Assembly (NCBI GenBank): GCA_049697115.1
Contig: JBAVVD010000021.1
Coordinates: forward strand, 146,694-210,693
DNA: 64,000 nucleotides
Source: JBAVVD01 sp049697115
Lineage (GTDB): Bacteria; Acidobacteriota; Aminicenantia; Aminicenantales; UBA4085
Direction of reading: 5' to 3'
Within the stretch, counting starts at the first letter, position 1, and every line of letters starts with the position of its first letter. Positions 32,806 to 42,038 of the stretch are shown piece after piece. Under the pieces are notes generated by a model. That model made no database searches, had not been told where the DNA came from, and saw only the letters and a list, made by a program, of their open reading frames with translations. The position numbers were made by a program, and so were the translations under genes.

Positions 32806-34418
32806 GCAAATACATCTTTGTCACCGGAGGGGTCCTTTCTGCTCTTGGAAAAGGTATTGCTGCGGCCTCAATTGGAAGACTTTTGGAAAGCCATGGCCTC
32901 AGAATAACGCTTCAAAAATTTGACCCGTATCTGAATGTCGATCCGGGAACAATGAATCCTTTCCAGCATGGGGAAGTCTATGTCACTGATGACGGCGCAG
33001 AGACAGACCTCGACCTCGGCCATTATGAGCGCTTTACATCGACGAGAACGACCAAAGCTCATAACTGGACAGCCGGGAAAATCTATGAGTCCATCATAAG
33101 AAAAGAGCGAAAGGGGGAATATCTCGGCAAGACGGTCCAGGTCATTCCTCACGTGACGGATGAAATCAAGAACGCCTTTCGGGCAGTGGCTGATGATAAC
33201 GATGTTGTTATTGTGGAGATAGGCGGCACAGTGGGGGACATCGAGAGTCTTCCTTTCCTTGAAGCCACGCGTCAAATGCGGCTTTCCCTGGGAAGCGAAA
33301 ATACGCTTTTCATCCACCTCACTCTGGTTCCCTATATCAAGACATCCGGCGAGCTGAAGACCAAGCCCACTCAGCACAGCGTGAAGGAATTGAGGGCTAT
33401 AGGTATCCAGCCGGACATTCTTCTCTGCCGAACAGACAGGATTCTCTCCCATGATCTGAAATCCAAAATATCTCTTTTTACAAACGTCCCAATTGAAGCC
33501 GTCATTACCGCCAAAGACGTGGACAATATTTATGAGATTCCTCTGAATTTTGCTAAAGAGAATCTGGATAAAATTATTCTCAAGCAGTTTAGAATTACTT
33601 CAAAGAAAAGAGATTTTAAAAAATGGGAAAGACTTGTGGGCCGGATGGAACGCCCAAAAGGTGAAGTTCATATCGCCCTGGTTGGCAAGTACGCCAGCCT
33701 TCAGGATTCATATTTGAGCCTGAAACAGGCCCTTGACCACGGCGGTGTTGCCCATAATCTTAAAGTCAATGTCTCCTGGATAGAAGCTGAAGATTTTGAG
33801 AAAAGCGGAATAGAGAGAAGGCTGAAAGGACAGGACGGAATTCTTGTCCCTGGCGGATTCGGCAAACGCGGAATTGAAGGCAAAATTAGAGCCGTAACCT
33901 ATGCCAGGGAGCACAAAATTCCTTATTTCGGTATATGCCTGGGAATGCAGTGTGCAACAGTGGAATTTGCCCGTAATATCGTCCGTCTCAAAAAAGCCAA
34001 CAGCACGGAGTTTGATCCGGACACTCCCCATAAGATATTTTTCATGTGGAGAGAACTCAAGGGAGTTCAGGATTTGGGAGGGACGATGCGGCTGGGCCAA
34101 TACCTGTGCCGATTGGAAAAAGGTTCTGCCGCTTATAAGGCTTATGGGAAAACGGAAATATATGAACGTCACCGCCACCGCTATGAGTTCAATCCGGAAT
34201 ATGAGAAAATCCTCGCTGAAGCTGGACTGGTTTTCTCCGGGAAAAATCCGGATCATCAGCTGGTCGAAATCATAGAAATCAGAGACCATCCATGGTTCTT
34301 GGGGTGTCAGTTTCATCCTGAGTTTAAATCGAGGCCCCTGGAGCCCCATCTCCTGTTTAAAGCTTTTATCGGAGCCAGCTATGCCTACCATGTCAAAAGA
34401 AATAAAAATTTATCCTGA
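32802..34418 (+). CDS. pyrG: CTP synthase
   Basis: The N-terminal synthetase (YIFVTGGVLSALGKGIAAAS, DPYLNVDPGTMNPFQHGEVY) and the C-terminal class I glutamine amidotransferase (PYFGICLGMQ, His-Glu near QFHPEFKSRP) are both complete. It is 538 aa. It converts UTP to CTP, the co-substrate of the neighbouring KdsB. The end overlaps the kdsA start. Confidence 0.97.
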   Translation: MSKYIFVTGGVLSALGKGIAAASIGRLLESHGLRITLQKFDPYLNVDPGTMNPFQHGEVYVTDDGAETDLDLGHYERFTSTRTTKAHNWTAGKIYESIIRKERKGEYLGKTVQVIPHVTDEIKNAFRAVADDNDVVIVEIGGTVGDIESLPFLEATRQMRLSLGSENTLFIHLTLVPYIKTSGELKTKPTQHSVKELRAIGIQPDILLCRTDRILSHDLKSKISLFTNVPIEAVITAKDVDNIYEIPLNFAKENLDKIILKQFRITSKKRDFKKWERLVGRMERPKGEVHIALVGKYASLQDSYLSLKQALDHGGVAHNLKVNVSWIEAEDFEKSGIERRLKGQDGILVPGGFGKRGIEGKIRAVTYAREHKIPYFGICLGMQCATVEFARNIVRLKKANSTEFDPDTPHKIFFMWRELKGVQDLGGTMRLGQYLCRLEKGSAAYKAYGKTEIYERHRHRYEFNPEYEKILAEAGLVFSGKNPDHQLVEIIEIRDHPWFLGCQFHPEFKSRPLEPHLLFKAFIGASYAYHVKRNKNLS

Positions 34419-35208
34419 CGTAAAAATCGGAGGCGCCAATCCTCTTTTTCTGATTGGCGGGCCATGCGTCATCGAGAGTGAAGAGCATGCCTTGTCCATG
34501 GCAAAAAGAATCAAAGAAATTTGCAAAAACCTCCACATTCCATTTATTTTCAAAGCTTCCTTTGACAAAGCCAATCGTTTATCTCTCAATTCCTATAGAG
34601 GTCCAGGCTTGGAACGGGGACTGGAGGTCCTCCAGAAAATCAAAGAAAAGATTTCCGTGCCAGTGCTTTCGGATATTCACGAAACCGGGCAGGTGGAAAA
34701 AGCCGCTTCAGTCCTGGATGTTATTCAAATCCCCGCTTTGCTCTGCCGTCAAACTGACCTGATTCTGGAGGCTGCTAGAACACAGAAGCCTCTGAATCTC
34801 AAAAAAGGTCAATTTCTCTCCCCCTCAGATATGAAGAATGAGGTCGACAAAGTCCTCAGCCAGGGAAATGAAAATATCCTTATTACCGAAAGGGGAACGA
34901 TGTTCGGCTATAATAATTTAGTCTTTGATATTCGTTCAATTCCGATCATGAAGAGTTGGGGGTTCCCTGTGGCTATCGACGCTTCCCATAGTATCCAGAA
35001 GCCGGGAGGAGAGGGCATGGCATCCGGCGGGGATGGGGAGTTTATTCCTTATGTGGCAAAGGCGGGCGTGAGTGCTGGGGCAGACGGAGTTTTTCTGGAA
35101 ATCCATGACAATCCGGATAAAGCTCTCTCAGACAAGCATAATTCATTGATAATAAATGAATTAGAAGGATTGCTGGCTTCGTTGCTCCGCATAAAAAAGG
35201 CAATCTAA
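34381..35208 (+). CDS. kdsA: 3-deoxy-8-phosphooctulonate synthase
   Basis: KdsA condenses PEP with arabinose 5-phosphate. IGGPCVIESEEHALSMAKRI, FKASFDKANR, IPALLCRQTDLI, FGYNNLVFDIRS and DASHSIQKPGG are diagnostic. It has 275 aa from ATG 34381. ATG 34390 (MSKEIKIYP) is equally possible. The start lies inside the pyrG coding region. Confidence 0.96.
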   Translation: MPTMSKEIKIYPDVKIGGANPLFLIGGPCVIESEEHALSMAKRIKEICKNLHIPFIFKASFDKANRLSLNSYRGPGLERGLEVLQKIKEKISVPVLSDIHETGQVEKAASVLDVIQIPALLCRQTDLILEAARTQKPLNLKKGQFLSPSDMKNEVDKVLSQGNENILITERGTMFGYNNLVFDIRSIPIMKSWGFPVAIDASHSIQKPGGEGMASGGDGEFIPYVAKAGVSAGADGVFLEIHDNPDKALSDKHNSLIINELEGLLASLLRIKKAI

Positions 35209-35218
35209 GGGAAGAACA

Positions 35219-36190
35219 ATGACTAAGAAAGAAATCCTCCAGATTGGGAGAGAAGTTCTCAGGATTGAAGCAGAGGCGGTTGATAATTTGAGCTCGAGAC
35301 TGGACGATAATTTCGTCAGAGCCGTCAATCTCCTCTATAGAACGAAATCCCGCATCATCGTCTCCGGCATTGGTAAGTCCGGTCTTGTCGCCAGGAAAAT
35401 TGCCGCCACACTGGCCAGTTGCGGCACTCCGGCTATTTTCATTCATCCCGCTGAGGCGGGGCACGGCGACCTGGGGATGATTCTCAGAGATGACGTAATC
35501 ATCGCTGTTTCTTACAGCGGGGAGACAAGGGAAATTCTTGACCTCCTGGATTTTATCATGAGAATCGGAGTCCGGCTCATCTGCATCACCGGAGACAGGA
35601 AATCGCGGATTGCCCGTTACAGTGATATCGTCCTGGAAGCGAAAGTTGAACGGGAAGCAGAGCCCAGCGGGCTGGTGCCGACAGCAAGCTCTACCGCTGC
35701 GCTTGCCCTGGGAGATGCCCTGGCCGTGGCCCTGATGAGGAAAAAAGGTTTTACGGAAAAAGATTTCGCCTCGGTCCATCCCAAAGGCCAGATCGGAAAA
35801 AAGCTCCTCAAAGTTGAAAATTTAATGCACAAAGGAAAGGAAATTCCTTCTGTTCAACCCGGCACTCCAATGAGCGATGTGATTGAGGAGATGACAGACA
35901 AGAAACTGGGAATGACCGCGGTTGTGGATGCCCAGATGAAGCTGCTGGGGATCATTACCGACGGCGATTTAAGAAGAATGATGCTCAAGTACGGAGAGAG
36001 TCTGTTTTTAAGAACGGCTCAGGAATGCATGACGCCAAACCCGGTCACTATTGACAAGTCGGACCTGGCCACAAGAGCCCTTAACCTTATGGAGAAAAAA
36101 AAAATCACCTCCCTGGCCATCAAGAATAAGGCAGGCCAGATTGAAGGCATTATCCACCTTCATGACCTGTGGCGCACGGAGATGTTCTGA
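35219..36190 (+). CDS. kdsD: Arabinose-5-phosphate isomerase
   Basis: An N-terminal SIS domain (IIVSGIGKSGLVARKIAATL, HPAEAGHGDLG, SYSGETREI) is followed by a CBS pair (VIEEMTDKKLGMTAVVD, IITDGDLRR), the KpsF/KdsD plan. It makes arabinose 5-phosphate for KdsA. It is 323 aa. Its TGA overlaps the kdsC start (TGATG). Confidence 0.95.
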   Translation: MTKKEILQIGREVLRIEAEAVDNLSSRLDDNFVRAVNLLYRTKSRIIVSGIGKSGLVARKIAATLASCGTPAIFIHPAEAGHGDLGMILRDDVIIAVSYSGETREILDLLDFIMRIGVRLICITGDRKSRIARYSDIVLEAKVEREAEPSGLVPTASSTAALALGDALAVALMRKKGFTEKDFASVHPKGQIGKKLLKVENLMHKGKEIPSVQPGTPMSDVIEEMTDKKLGMTAVVDAQMKLLGIITDGDLRRMMLKYGESLFLRTAQECMTPNPVTIDKSDLATRALNLMEKKKITSLAIKNKAGQIEGIIHLHDLWRTEMF

Positions 36191-36729
36191 TGGGGAAAAA
36201 AGCACGGGCCCGCCGGGTGAAGATGATTATCATGGACGTCGACGGCACTCTCACCGACGGGACATTACTCGTCATGCCTGACGGTGAGGAAATCAAGTCC
36301 TACAATGTGAAAGACGGAATGGGCGTGCTGCTGGCCCAGCTGGCGGGTCTTAAAGTGGGAATCATCACCGGCAAGACTTCAGCGGCGCTGGAAAAGAGAG
36401 CGAACAGACTGAAAATTTATGACCTCTATCAAGGCGTCTTGGATAAGAAGAGAGTCCTAGATGACATATTGAACAAAAATAATCTTGCCGCCGAGGAGAT
36501 TGCTTATATCGGTGACGATCTTGGAGACCTCGAGGTTATCCAATCCGCGGGATTCGCCGCCGCCGTGGCCGATGCCCATCCGGCGGTCAAGAGGAATTCT
36601 CATTTTATCTGCAAAAACAGCGGCGGGAGGGGGGCTGTCCGCGAATTTATTGAATTCATTATTAAGGCCCAGGACAAGTGGGGATTGATCGAATCTAGAA
36701 TTAAAGACTTATTCGATAGGAAAAAATAG
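36190..36729 (+). CDS. kdsC: 3-deoxy-manno-octulosonate-8-phosphatase
   Basis: This HAD-family phosphatase has IIMDVDGTLTDG (the DxDxT nucleophile motif), LKVGIITGKTSAALEKRA and IGDDLGDLEVI. It is about 179 aa and lacks a cap domain, typical of KdsC, which releases Kdo from Kdo-8-phosphate. It completes the Kdo branch in order kdsB-kdsA-kdsD-kdsC. Confidence 0.93.
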   Translation: MGKKARARRVKMIIMDVDGTLTDGTLLVMPDGEEIKSYNVKDGMGVLLAQLAGLKVGIITGKTSAALEKRANRLKIYDLYQGVLDKKRVLDDILNKNNLAAEEIAYIGDDLGDLEVIQSAGFAAAVADAHPAVKRNSHFICKNSGGRGAVREFIEFIIKAQDKWGLIESRIKDLFDRKK

Positions 36730-36754
36730 AAAATTTATATTTATGGAGGGTGGC

Positions 36755-38125
36755 ATGGATATCCATCCGGAAATCTTCAGAGAATATGACATACGGGGGA
36801 TTGTCGGAAAAGACCTTGACGAGCCTGTCGTTGAGATTCTCGGCAAGGGAATCGGCACGTACTTCCGTGAGCACGGGAAAAAAGAAGTCGCCCTTGCAAG
36901 AGACTGCCGGCTCAGCTCCCCCTCCTACGCCCACGCCCTGACTCAAGGCCTTCTCTCCACGGGATGCCGCGTCATAGACTTGGGCACAATCCCAACACCC
37001 CTCCTCTACTTCATGATTTACTTCAAGAAGAAAGAGACGGGAGTCATGATCACAGGCTCCCACAATCCGCCCGAATACAACGGCTTTAAGGTCATGCTGG
37101 GGGAGGCGACTCTTTACGGCCCGGCCATCCAGGAAATCCATGCAATAATCAAGGACAACAGATTCATCCAGGAGCAAACCGGCGAAATGTCTTCTTATGA
37201 TATCCTTCCCGAATATCACAGTTTTCTCGTGGAAAACATAAAACTGGAAAGGCCCCTCAAAGCGGTCGTAGACGCGGGAAACGGAACAGCGGGCGTCGTC
37301 GCGGTTCCTATTTTCAAAGACCTGGGCTGCGAGGTCATCGAACTTTTCTGCGACATGGACGGACGCTTCCCCAATCACCATCCGGACCCCACGCTTCCGG
37401 ATGCCATGCAGGATTTGATCAAGAAAGTCCGGGAGAGCAGGGCGGACCTGGGCATCGGCTATGACGGCGACGGGGACCGGATCGGCGTCGTGGACGATGC
37501 GGGCCGCATCATCTGGGGCGATCAGCTCATGATTCTCTTCGCCCGTGACATCATCCCTAAAAATCCTGGAGCTGCAGTGATCTCAGAGGTCAAGGCCACA
37601 AAGCTTCTCTACGATGAGATAGAGAAATTGGGCGGACGGCCGATCATGTGGAAAGCCGGCCACTCGCTGATCAAGAAAAAAATCAAAGAGGAAAAAGCGC
37701 TCCTTGCCGGCGAAATGAGCGGGCATATTTTCTTTGCCGACCGGTTTTTCGGATTTGATGACGCCATTTATTCCTCCGCCCGTCTCCTCGAGCTTATGTC
37801 CCGTTCGGATACAAAGCTCTCACAAATGCTGGCCGACCTCCCTGAGACATTCACAACGCCGGAGATCCGGATCTACGCTTCGGAGGAGGTCAAATTCAGA
37901 ATTGTGGATGAAGTTAAAAAAGAGCTGGCGCAGAAATATCCTGTGATTGATATTGACGGCGTGCGCGCCCTGTTTCCCAAAGGCTGGGGATTGGTCAGGG
38001 CTTCCAACACACAGGCCGTTTTAGTCCTTCGGTTTGAGGGCGAGACAAAAAAAGACCTGGAGGTGATACAAAAAGAAGTTAAGGGAGCTGTGGAACTAGC
38101 CATCAAGAGACTGGAGAAGTCCTGA
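36755..38125 (+). CDS. Phosphomannomutase/phosphoglucomutase
   Basis: The alpha-D-phosphohexomutase plan is visible: FREYDIRGIVGKDL, the active-site Ser loop TGSHNPPEYNGFK, the metal-binding DGDGDR, GEMSGH in the sugar-binding loop, and the C-terminal phosphate loop VRASNTQAVLVLRFEG. ATG 36755 follows a GGAGG site, giving 456 aa. It resembles AlgC/ManB. The next gene, a mannose-1-phosphate guanylyltransferase, suggests GDP-mannose synthesis. Confidence 0.93.
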   Translation: MDIHPEIFREYDIRGIVGKDLDEPVVEILGKGIGTYFREHGKKEVALARDCRLSSPSYAHALTQGLLSTGCRVIDLGTIPTPLLYFMIYFKKKETGVMITGSHNPPEYNGFKVMLGEATLYGPAIQEIHAIIKDNRFIQEQTGEMSSYDILPEYHSFLVENIKLERPLKAVVDAGNGTAGVVAVPIFKDLGCEVIELFCDMDGRFPNHHPDPTLPDAMQDLIKKVRESRADLGIGYDGDGDRIGVVDDAGRIIWGDQLMILFARDIIPKNPGAAVISEVKATKLLYDEIEKLGGRPIMWKAGHSLIKKKIKEEKALLAGEMSGHIFFADRFFGFDDAIYSSARLLELMSRSDTKLSQMLADLPETFTTPEIRIYASEEVKFRIVDEVKKELAQKYPVIDIDGVRALFPKGWGLVRASNTQAVLVLRFEGETKKDLEVIQKEVKGAVELAIKRLEKS

Positions 38126-38233
38126 GAAAGCCCCGGAAATCAGTTGAGAGAATCTTAAAGGAAATCTCAAACTAAAATGATTGAGAGACGAAAGAAAGGG
38201 AGTCAGACAGGACGGAGTCGAAGGAAGCCTGGA

Positions 38234-39319
38234 ATGGACATTCGCGCCGTGATTATGGCCGGCGGTGCAGGCACCCGGTTCTGGCCGCTGAGCCGGAAAA
38301 AGAGGCCCAAGCAGTTTTTGCCCATTATCAGCCGGAAGACAATGATTGAGGAGACAGTGGAGAGGCTTCTGCCGCTCATTCCCTTTCGGAATATCTTAAC
38401 CATTGCCGGCCGCAGTCAGACTCAGCTCATCAAGAAAGCTGTTCCAAGGATTCCGGAGAAAAACCTTCTGGTCGAGCCGCAGGGAAAAAACACTGCCCCT
38501 TCCCTTATTCTGGCCACGGCCTCCATTTACATTCAGAATCCTCAAGCCGTCATCATTGCCCTGCCGTCGGACCATCTGATTAAAGACAATGTGCAATTTT
38601 TAAAGAAGCTTGAAGCCGCTGCGTATGCCGCCGACCGGGGAGAAAATCTTGTCACTTTCGGCATTCCTGCAGCCTACCCTGCCACAGGCTACGGATATAT
38701 CCATTATTCACGGAAAAATCCTTTTGAGGTGTCCGGAGAAGCCTTTTTTTCTGTCCTTGGCTTTAAGGAAAAGCCCGCCTACGAACAGGCCAGATTGTTC
38801 TTGGAAGAGGGCAATTATTTCTGGAACTCGGGGATGTTTCTCTGGCGGGCGGACGTTTTTGCCCGGAAAATCAGGGATTATGCGCCTTCATTCTTTCCCT
38901 TCTGGGAGAGAATGGTGGATGCCCTGAGAAGGAAAGACAAATCCCCGGCAGGAGCCATTGCTTCCATTTTTCATGAAATGCCCTCGATCTCCATTGACTA
39001 TGCCCTGATGGAGAAGGCCAGAGGAGTTCTTGTCGGCGAAGGGAGTTTCGGCTGGTCCGATGTCGGCTCCTGGTCTTCGCTGGTCGAGATATGGGAGAAG
39101 GATACTTGCGGAAACGCGTTCAAGGGAGAAGGAGTAATCCTCGACTCTCAAAATTGTATTTATTATAATCCGGGAAAGCTCACCGCCCTTGTCGGTGTTA
39201 AGGACATTGTCGTCATCAACACCAGAGACGCACTCCTCATCTGCCACAAAGGCCAGGACCAGAAAGTCAAAGATGTCATCGAAATCCTCAAGAAAAAAGG
39301 GAATAAAAAATATCTTTAG
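38234..39319 (+). CDS. Mannose-1-phosphate guanylyltransferase
   Basis: The N-terminus AVIMAGGAGTRFWPLSRKKR and RPKQFLPI is the GMP nucleotidyltransferase signature. LPSDHLI, PATGYGYIHY, FKEKP, YFWNSGMFLW and GWSDVGSW follow. It has about 361 aa from ATG 38234, with an alternative upstream ATG at 38177. It lacks the isomerase domain of the two-domain enzymes. It makes GDP-mannose from the product of the preceding mutase. Confidence 0.94.
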   Translation: MDIRAVIMAGGAGTRFWPLSRKKRPKQFLPIISRKTMIEETVERLLPLIPFRNILTIAGRSQTQLIKKAVPRIPEKNLLVEPQGKNTAPSLILATASIYIQNPQAVIIALPSDHLIKDNVQFLKKLEAAAYAADRGENLVTFGIPAAYPATGYGYIHYSRKNPFEVSGEAFFSVLGFKEKPAYEQARLFLEEGNYFWNSGMFLWRADVFARKIRDYAPSFFPFWERMVDALRRKDKSPAGAIASIFHEMPSISIDYALMEKARGVLVGEGSFGWSDVGSWSSLVEIWEKDTCGNAFKGEGVILDSQNCIYYNPGKLTALVGVKDIVVINTRDALLICHKGQDQKVKDVIEILKKKGNKKYL

Positions 39320-39425
39320 ATGTCAATCCTATAAAATATTTTGCCATTCTCCTCATTTGCAAATCGTCGCTGAGAAGGGGATGCGTTTAACAGAAACTGG
39401 AATAATATTAAGAAAAGGATAAGAA

Positions 39426-40898
39426 ATGGAAGTCAAGGAAAAAAAGGAACTGGAAGTTGTCGTCGATAAAAGGCATATTGTGTCCATCGGCGAACGTCTT
39501 TATACGGAGAGCGTAGAGCTCCTTCGGGAGTTAATCAACAACGGCTACGATGCGGATGCGACCGAGATTCATGTCGAAATCGCTGCGGATAAAATTGTTG
39601 TCAGAGATAATGGCTTGGGAATGGACCTCGAGGGGTTGAAGCAGTATTTCGTCATCGGCTCTGACGAAAAGATTGTCCACTCCCTTTCTTCCAAGTTCAG
39701 AAGGGAGAGAATCGGACAGTTCGGCATCGGGAAGTTCGCCTCACTTGCGGCTGCCTCCCGCTTTGAAGTCATGACCCAGCATGGAGATTTTGCCGCCCGG
39801 GTTGTTTTCGACAAGAAAGACTGGGAGAAGTCAAAAGACAGATGGCATCTGCCGCTGGATATTCTCGTTCCTGATCCTGCCCGAGGAGATGGAACGACTG
39901 TCATTCTTTCAGAAATCTCAAAGCCTTTTGACCTTGAAGACGCCGAAGAAAAAATCAGAGAAGGCGTTCCTCTAAGGTCTCCGGATTTCGCTGTTTTTCT
40001 CAATAATCGCCGCATTTTTCCACGAAGCTATGAAGGCCAGAAAATACCTGTGCTGGAGGGCTGCGCGTTCGGCCCAGTCTCTGGAGAGATTGTCCTGGTT
40101 CCCAGCTCTATGGCATCGGTTAAAGACCTGGGAATTGATGTTAAGGTGAAAGGGGCGACGGTCAAAAAAGAGCTTTTCGGCATGGAGACCTGGGGAAAAG
40201 CTGTGGCCAGGATTAAAGGTGAAATCAATGCTAATTTCATGCCCATCACGTCGGACCGCTCCAATTTTGTCACTGACTCGGCTGAATATCAGGAGTTTCT
40301 CAAGGTCATGGAGAAAGTCATCGGGATTATCAAGAGAAAGCTTGGAAAGGAAGCCGACCAGAGAGAGGACAGGCGAGCTGGCCGGGCGGTCAGGGAGGCC
40401 CTTCAGCGAGTGCACAAAGCTCTGGCCTTAAACCCGGAATTTTCTCCCTTTGGACCGATTCCCTATGGAGAGGGAGGAGGGATTGGAGGCAGTGCTGTGG
40501 CCGGGGATAAGAAAAAGAAAATCGAGGTGGAAGTAAAGCCCCCGGCGGAAGAGCTTAAATCCGGAGAGAAGCCGAAAGCAAAAAAAAAGCGCCATCCTTT
40601 AGTCAAGAAAGTCACCCCCAATGCCATTGTGCGGAGAATGCGTATGGGTGAGCACAGCGTGTCCGTCTGTCTGGACTTCTTCGGCGAAGCAGGTCCAGAA
40701 TGTTTTTCTGAAGGAAATGTCGTTTACGTCAACCGTGACCATCCCCTCTTCAAGCGAGAGTCGCGAAAATCCGCCACCTACACGATGTATATCGCCCGGC
40801 TCTTAACCCAGGAGATTTCCCTGATGAAGGAGACGAAAAGTCCCCGCCTTGCCTTCAACCGACAGAGCAAGCTGCTCAAAGACGCTTTCACGGAGTAA
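39426..40898 (+). CDS. GHKL (HSP90/MORC-type) ATPase, unknown role
   Basis: An N-terminal GHKL ATPase fold has the N-box ELINNGYDADATEIHV (Glu35, Asn38), the G1 box DNGLGM (61-66) and the G2 box GQFGIGKFASL (98-108), like HSP90, MutL and MORC. A middle domain with MPITSDRSNF (about 275) follows, then a Lys-rich linker (about 355-400) and a conserved-looking tail with VYVNRDHPLFKRES. There is no kinase, HSP90 or MutL C-terminal domain, so the client is unknown. At 490 aa it has AAGGATA upstream. It opens the accessory stretch before the type III restriction genes. Confidence 0.8.
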   Translation: MEVKEKKELEVVVDKRHIVSIGERLYTESVELLRELINNGYDADATEIHVEIAADKIVVRDNGLGMDLEGLKQYFVIGSDEKIVHSLSSKFRRERIGQFGIGKFASLAAASRFEVMTQHGDFAARVVFDKKDWEKSKDRWHLPLDILVPDPARGDGTTVILSEISKPFDLEDAEEKIREGVPLRSPDFAVFLNNRRIFPRSYEGQKIPVLEGCAFGPVSGEIVLVPSSMASVKDLGIDVKVKGATVKKELFGMETWGKAVARIKGEINANFMPITSDRSNFVTDSAEYQEFLKVMEKVIGIIKRKLGKEADQREDRRAGRAVREALQRVHKALALNPEFSPFGPIPYGEGGGIGGSAVAGDKKKKIEVEVKPPAEELKSGEKPKAKKKRHPLVKKVTPNAIVRRMRMGEHSVSVCLDFFGEAGPECFSEGNVVYVNRDHPLFKRESRKSATYTMYIARLLTQEISLMKETKSPRLAFNRQSKLLKDAFTE

Positions 40899-40909
40899 AA
40901 ATGAAAAGT

Positions 40910-41123
40910 CCAGATTAGGAGTAGGGTCCTGTCACGGTTCCTCCCTGTCTGTCCTTACTCCGCCAAGCTTTTCCTCTGGGCTCGGTCTGGGCTCGGGATG
41001 ATGTGATGAGAAATCCGAATCATTCATCCCGATCTTCTCTTCCGTTGCGGGCGGGGAGCCCCTCCGGCCGTGTCCCCCTTACTCGATGATCGCTCCATCA
41101 CAGAAATAGAAATGCTACCTGGA
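40910..41123 (+). repeat. Dispersed GC-rich intergenic repeat, long copy
   Basis: It begins 12 bases after the GHKL stop. It contains AGGGTCCTGTCACGGTTCCT, GCGGGCGGGGAGCCCCTCCG and GATCGCTCCATCACAGAAAT, matching the copies at 22057 (inverted) and 53974. Its middle (about 40965-41050) diverges and carries a TCGGTCTGGGCTCGG repeat. No coding content is seen. Confidence 0.8.
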
Positions 41124-41175
41124 TTTGTTTTAAGGGCGCAAGGCATATGATAGAAGAAAACAAAAGGAGATTGTC

Positions 41176-42003
41176 ATGACCCATTTAAAACTTTTTGCCC
41201 TTGGATTGCTTGCTGTATTCATGGCTTTCGCAGCCATTCATACGCCAAATCTTCTCAGTGCACCTGATAACCAAGGTGCGGGGGAAATCAGGGTCACGAT
41301 TCTCTACGATAATTATGTCCACAACCCAGATTCCAAGTCTGACTGGGGATTTGCCTGCCTAATCGAGGGAACAGAGAAAACCATCCTATTCGATACAGGA
41401 ACAAAGAGCGATATTTTATGGCACAACATTCGAACTCTGGGAGTGGATGCCGGAAAAATCGAACAGATTGTCATCTCCCATATCCATGGAGATCATACGG
41501 GAGGGCTTTTATCGGTTCTTGAGAAGAAAAAAGACATCCCTGTCTATATTCCGGATTCTTCTCCGGACAGCTTTATTATGGGAATCCAGAACACGGGAAA
41601 CCAGCCCGTGAAAATCCTTGAGCCGATAGACATCTGCAAGGACGTTTTTCTCACCGGGGAAATGGGGACTTCTATAAAAGAAATTTCCCTGGCCATCAAG
41701 AGGGAGAACGGCGCAGTGCTCATCACAGGATGCGCTCATCCCGGAATTGTGGATATAGTCAAAAAGGCCGGCGCGGTCACCGGAAAGAATGTCAAATTTG
41801 CTTTTGGAGGATTCCACCTGATGAACCATTCCGATGTTCAAATTCAACAGAACATCCAGAGCTTTAAAGCGATGGGGGTCGAGAAGTGCGGAGCCACTCA
41901 TTGCACAGGGGAAAAAGCCATTCAACAGTTCAAAGAGGCCTACGGAAAGAACTTTGTGCCCATGGGAGTCGGCCGAGTGATCGTTCTCTCTGATGAGATG
42001 TGA
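41176..42003 (+). CDS. MBL-fold metallohydrolase, secreted
   Basis: A signal peptide (MTHLKLFALGLLAVFMAFAA) is followed by a metallo-beta-lactamase fold: FDTGTKSDI, the metal motif HIHGDHTGGL (H-x-H-x-D-H), ITGCAHPGIVDI and GFHLMNH. It is closest in outline to the COG1237 group, often named RFAP synthase-like (tetrahydromethanopterin-related) MBL proteins, whose actual activity varies. It is 275 aa, with AAAGGAGATT before the ATG. No pathway partner is beside it. Confidence 0.83.
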   Translation: MTHLKLFALGLLAVFMAFAAIHTPNLLSAPDNQGAGEIRVTILYDNYVHNPDSKSDWGFACLIEGTEKTILFDTGTKSDILWHNIRTLGVDAGKIEQIVISHIHGDHTGGLLSVLEKKKDIPVYIPDSSPDSFIMGIQNTGNQPVKILEPIDICKDVFLTGEMGTSIKEISLAIKRENGAVLITGCAHPGIVDIVKKAGAVTGKNVKFAFGGFHLMNHSDVQIQQNIQSFKAMGVEKCGATHCTGEKAIQQFKEAYGKNFVPMGVGRVIVLSDEM

Positions 42004-42038
42004 AAGACGGAAAAAGAAATATTTAGCGGATTAATAAA

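Noticed and set aside
36701..37381. Open frame of 226 codons on the minus strand
   Set aside because: It is antisense to the phosphomannomutase gene and has no domain of its own.
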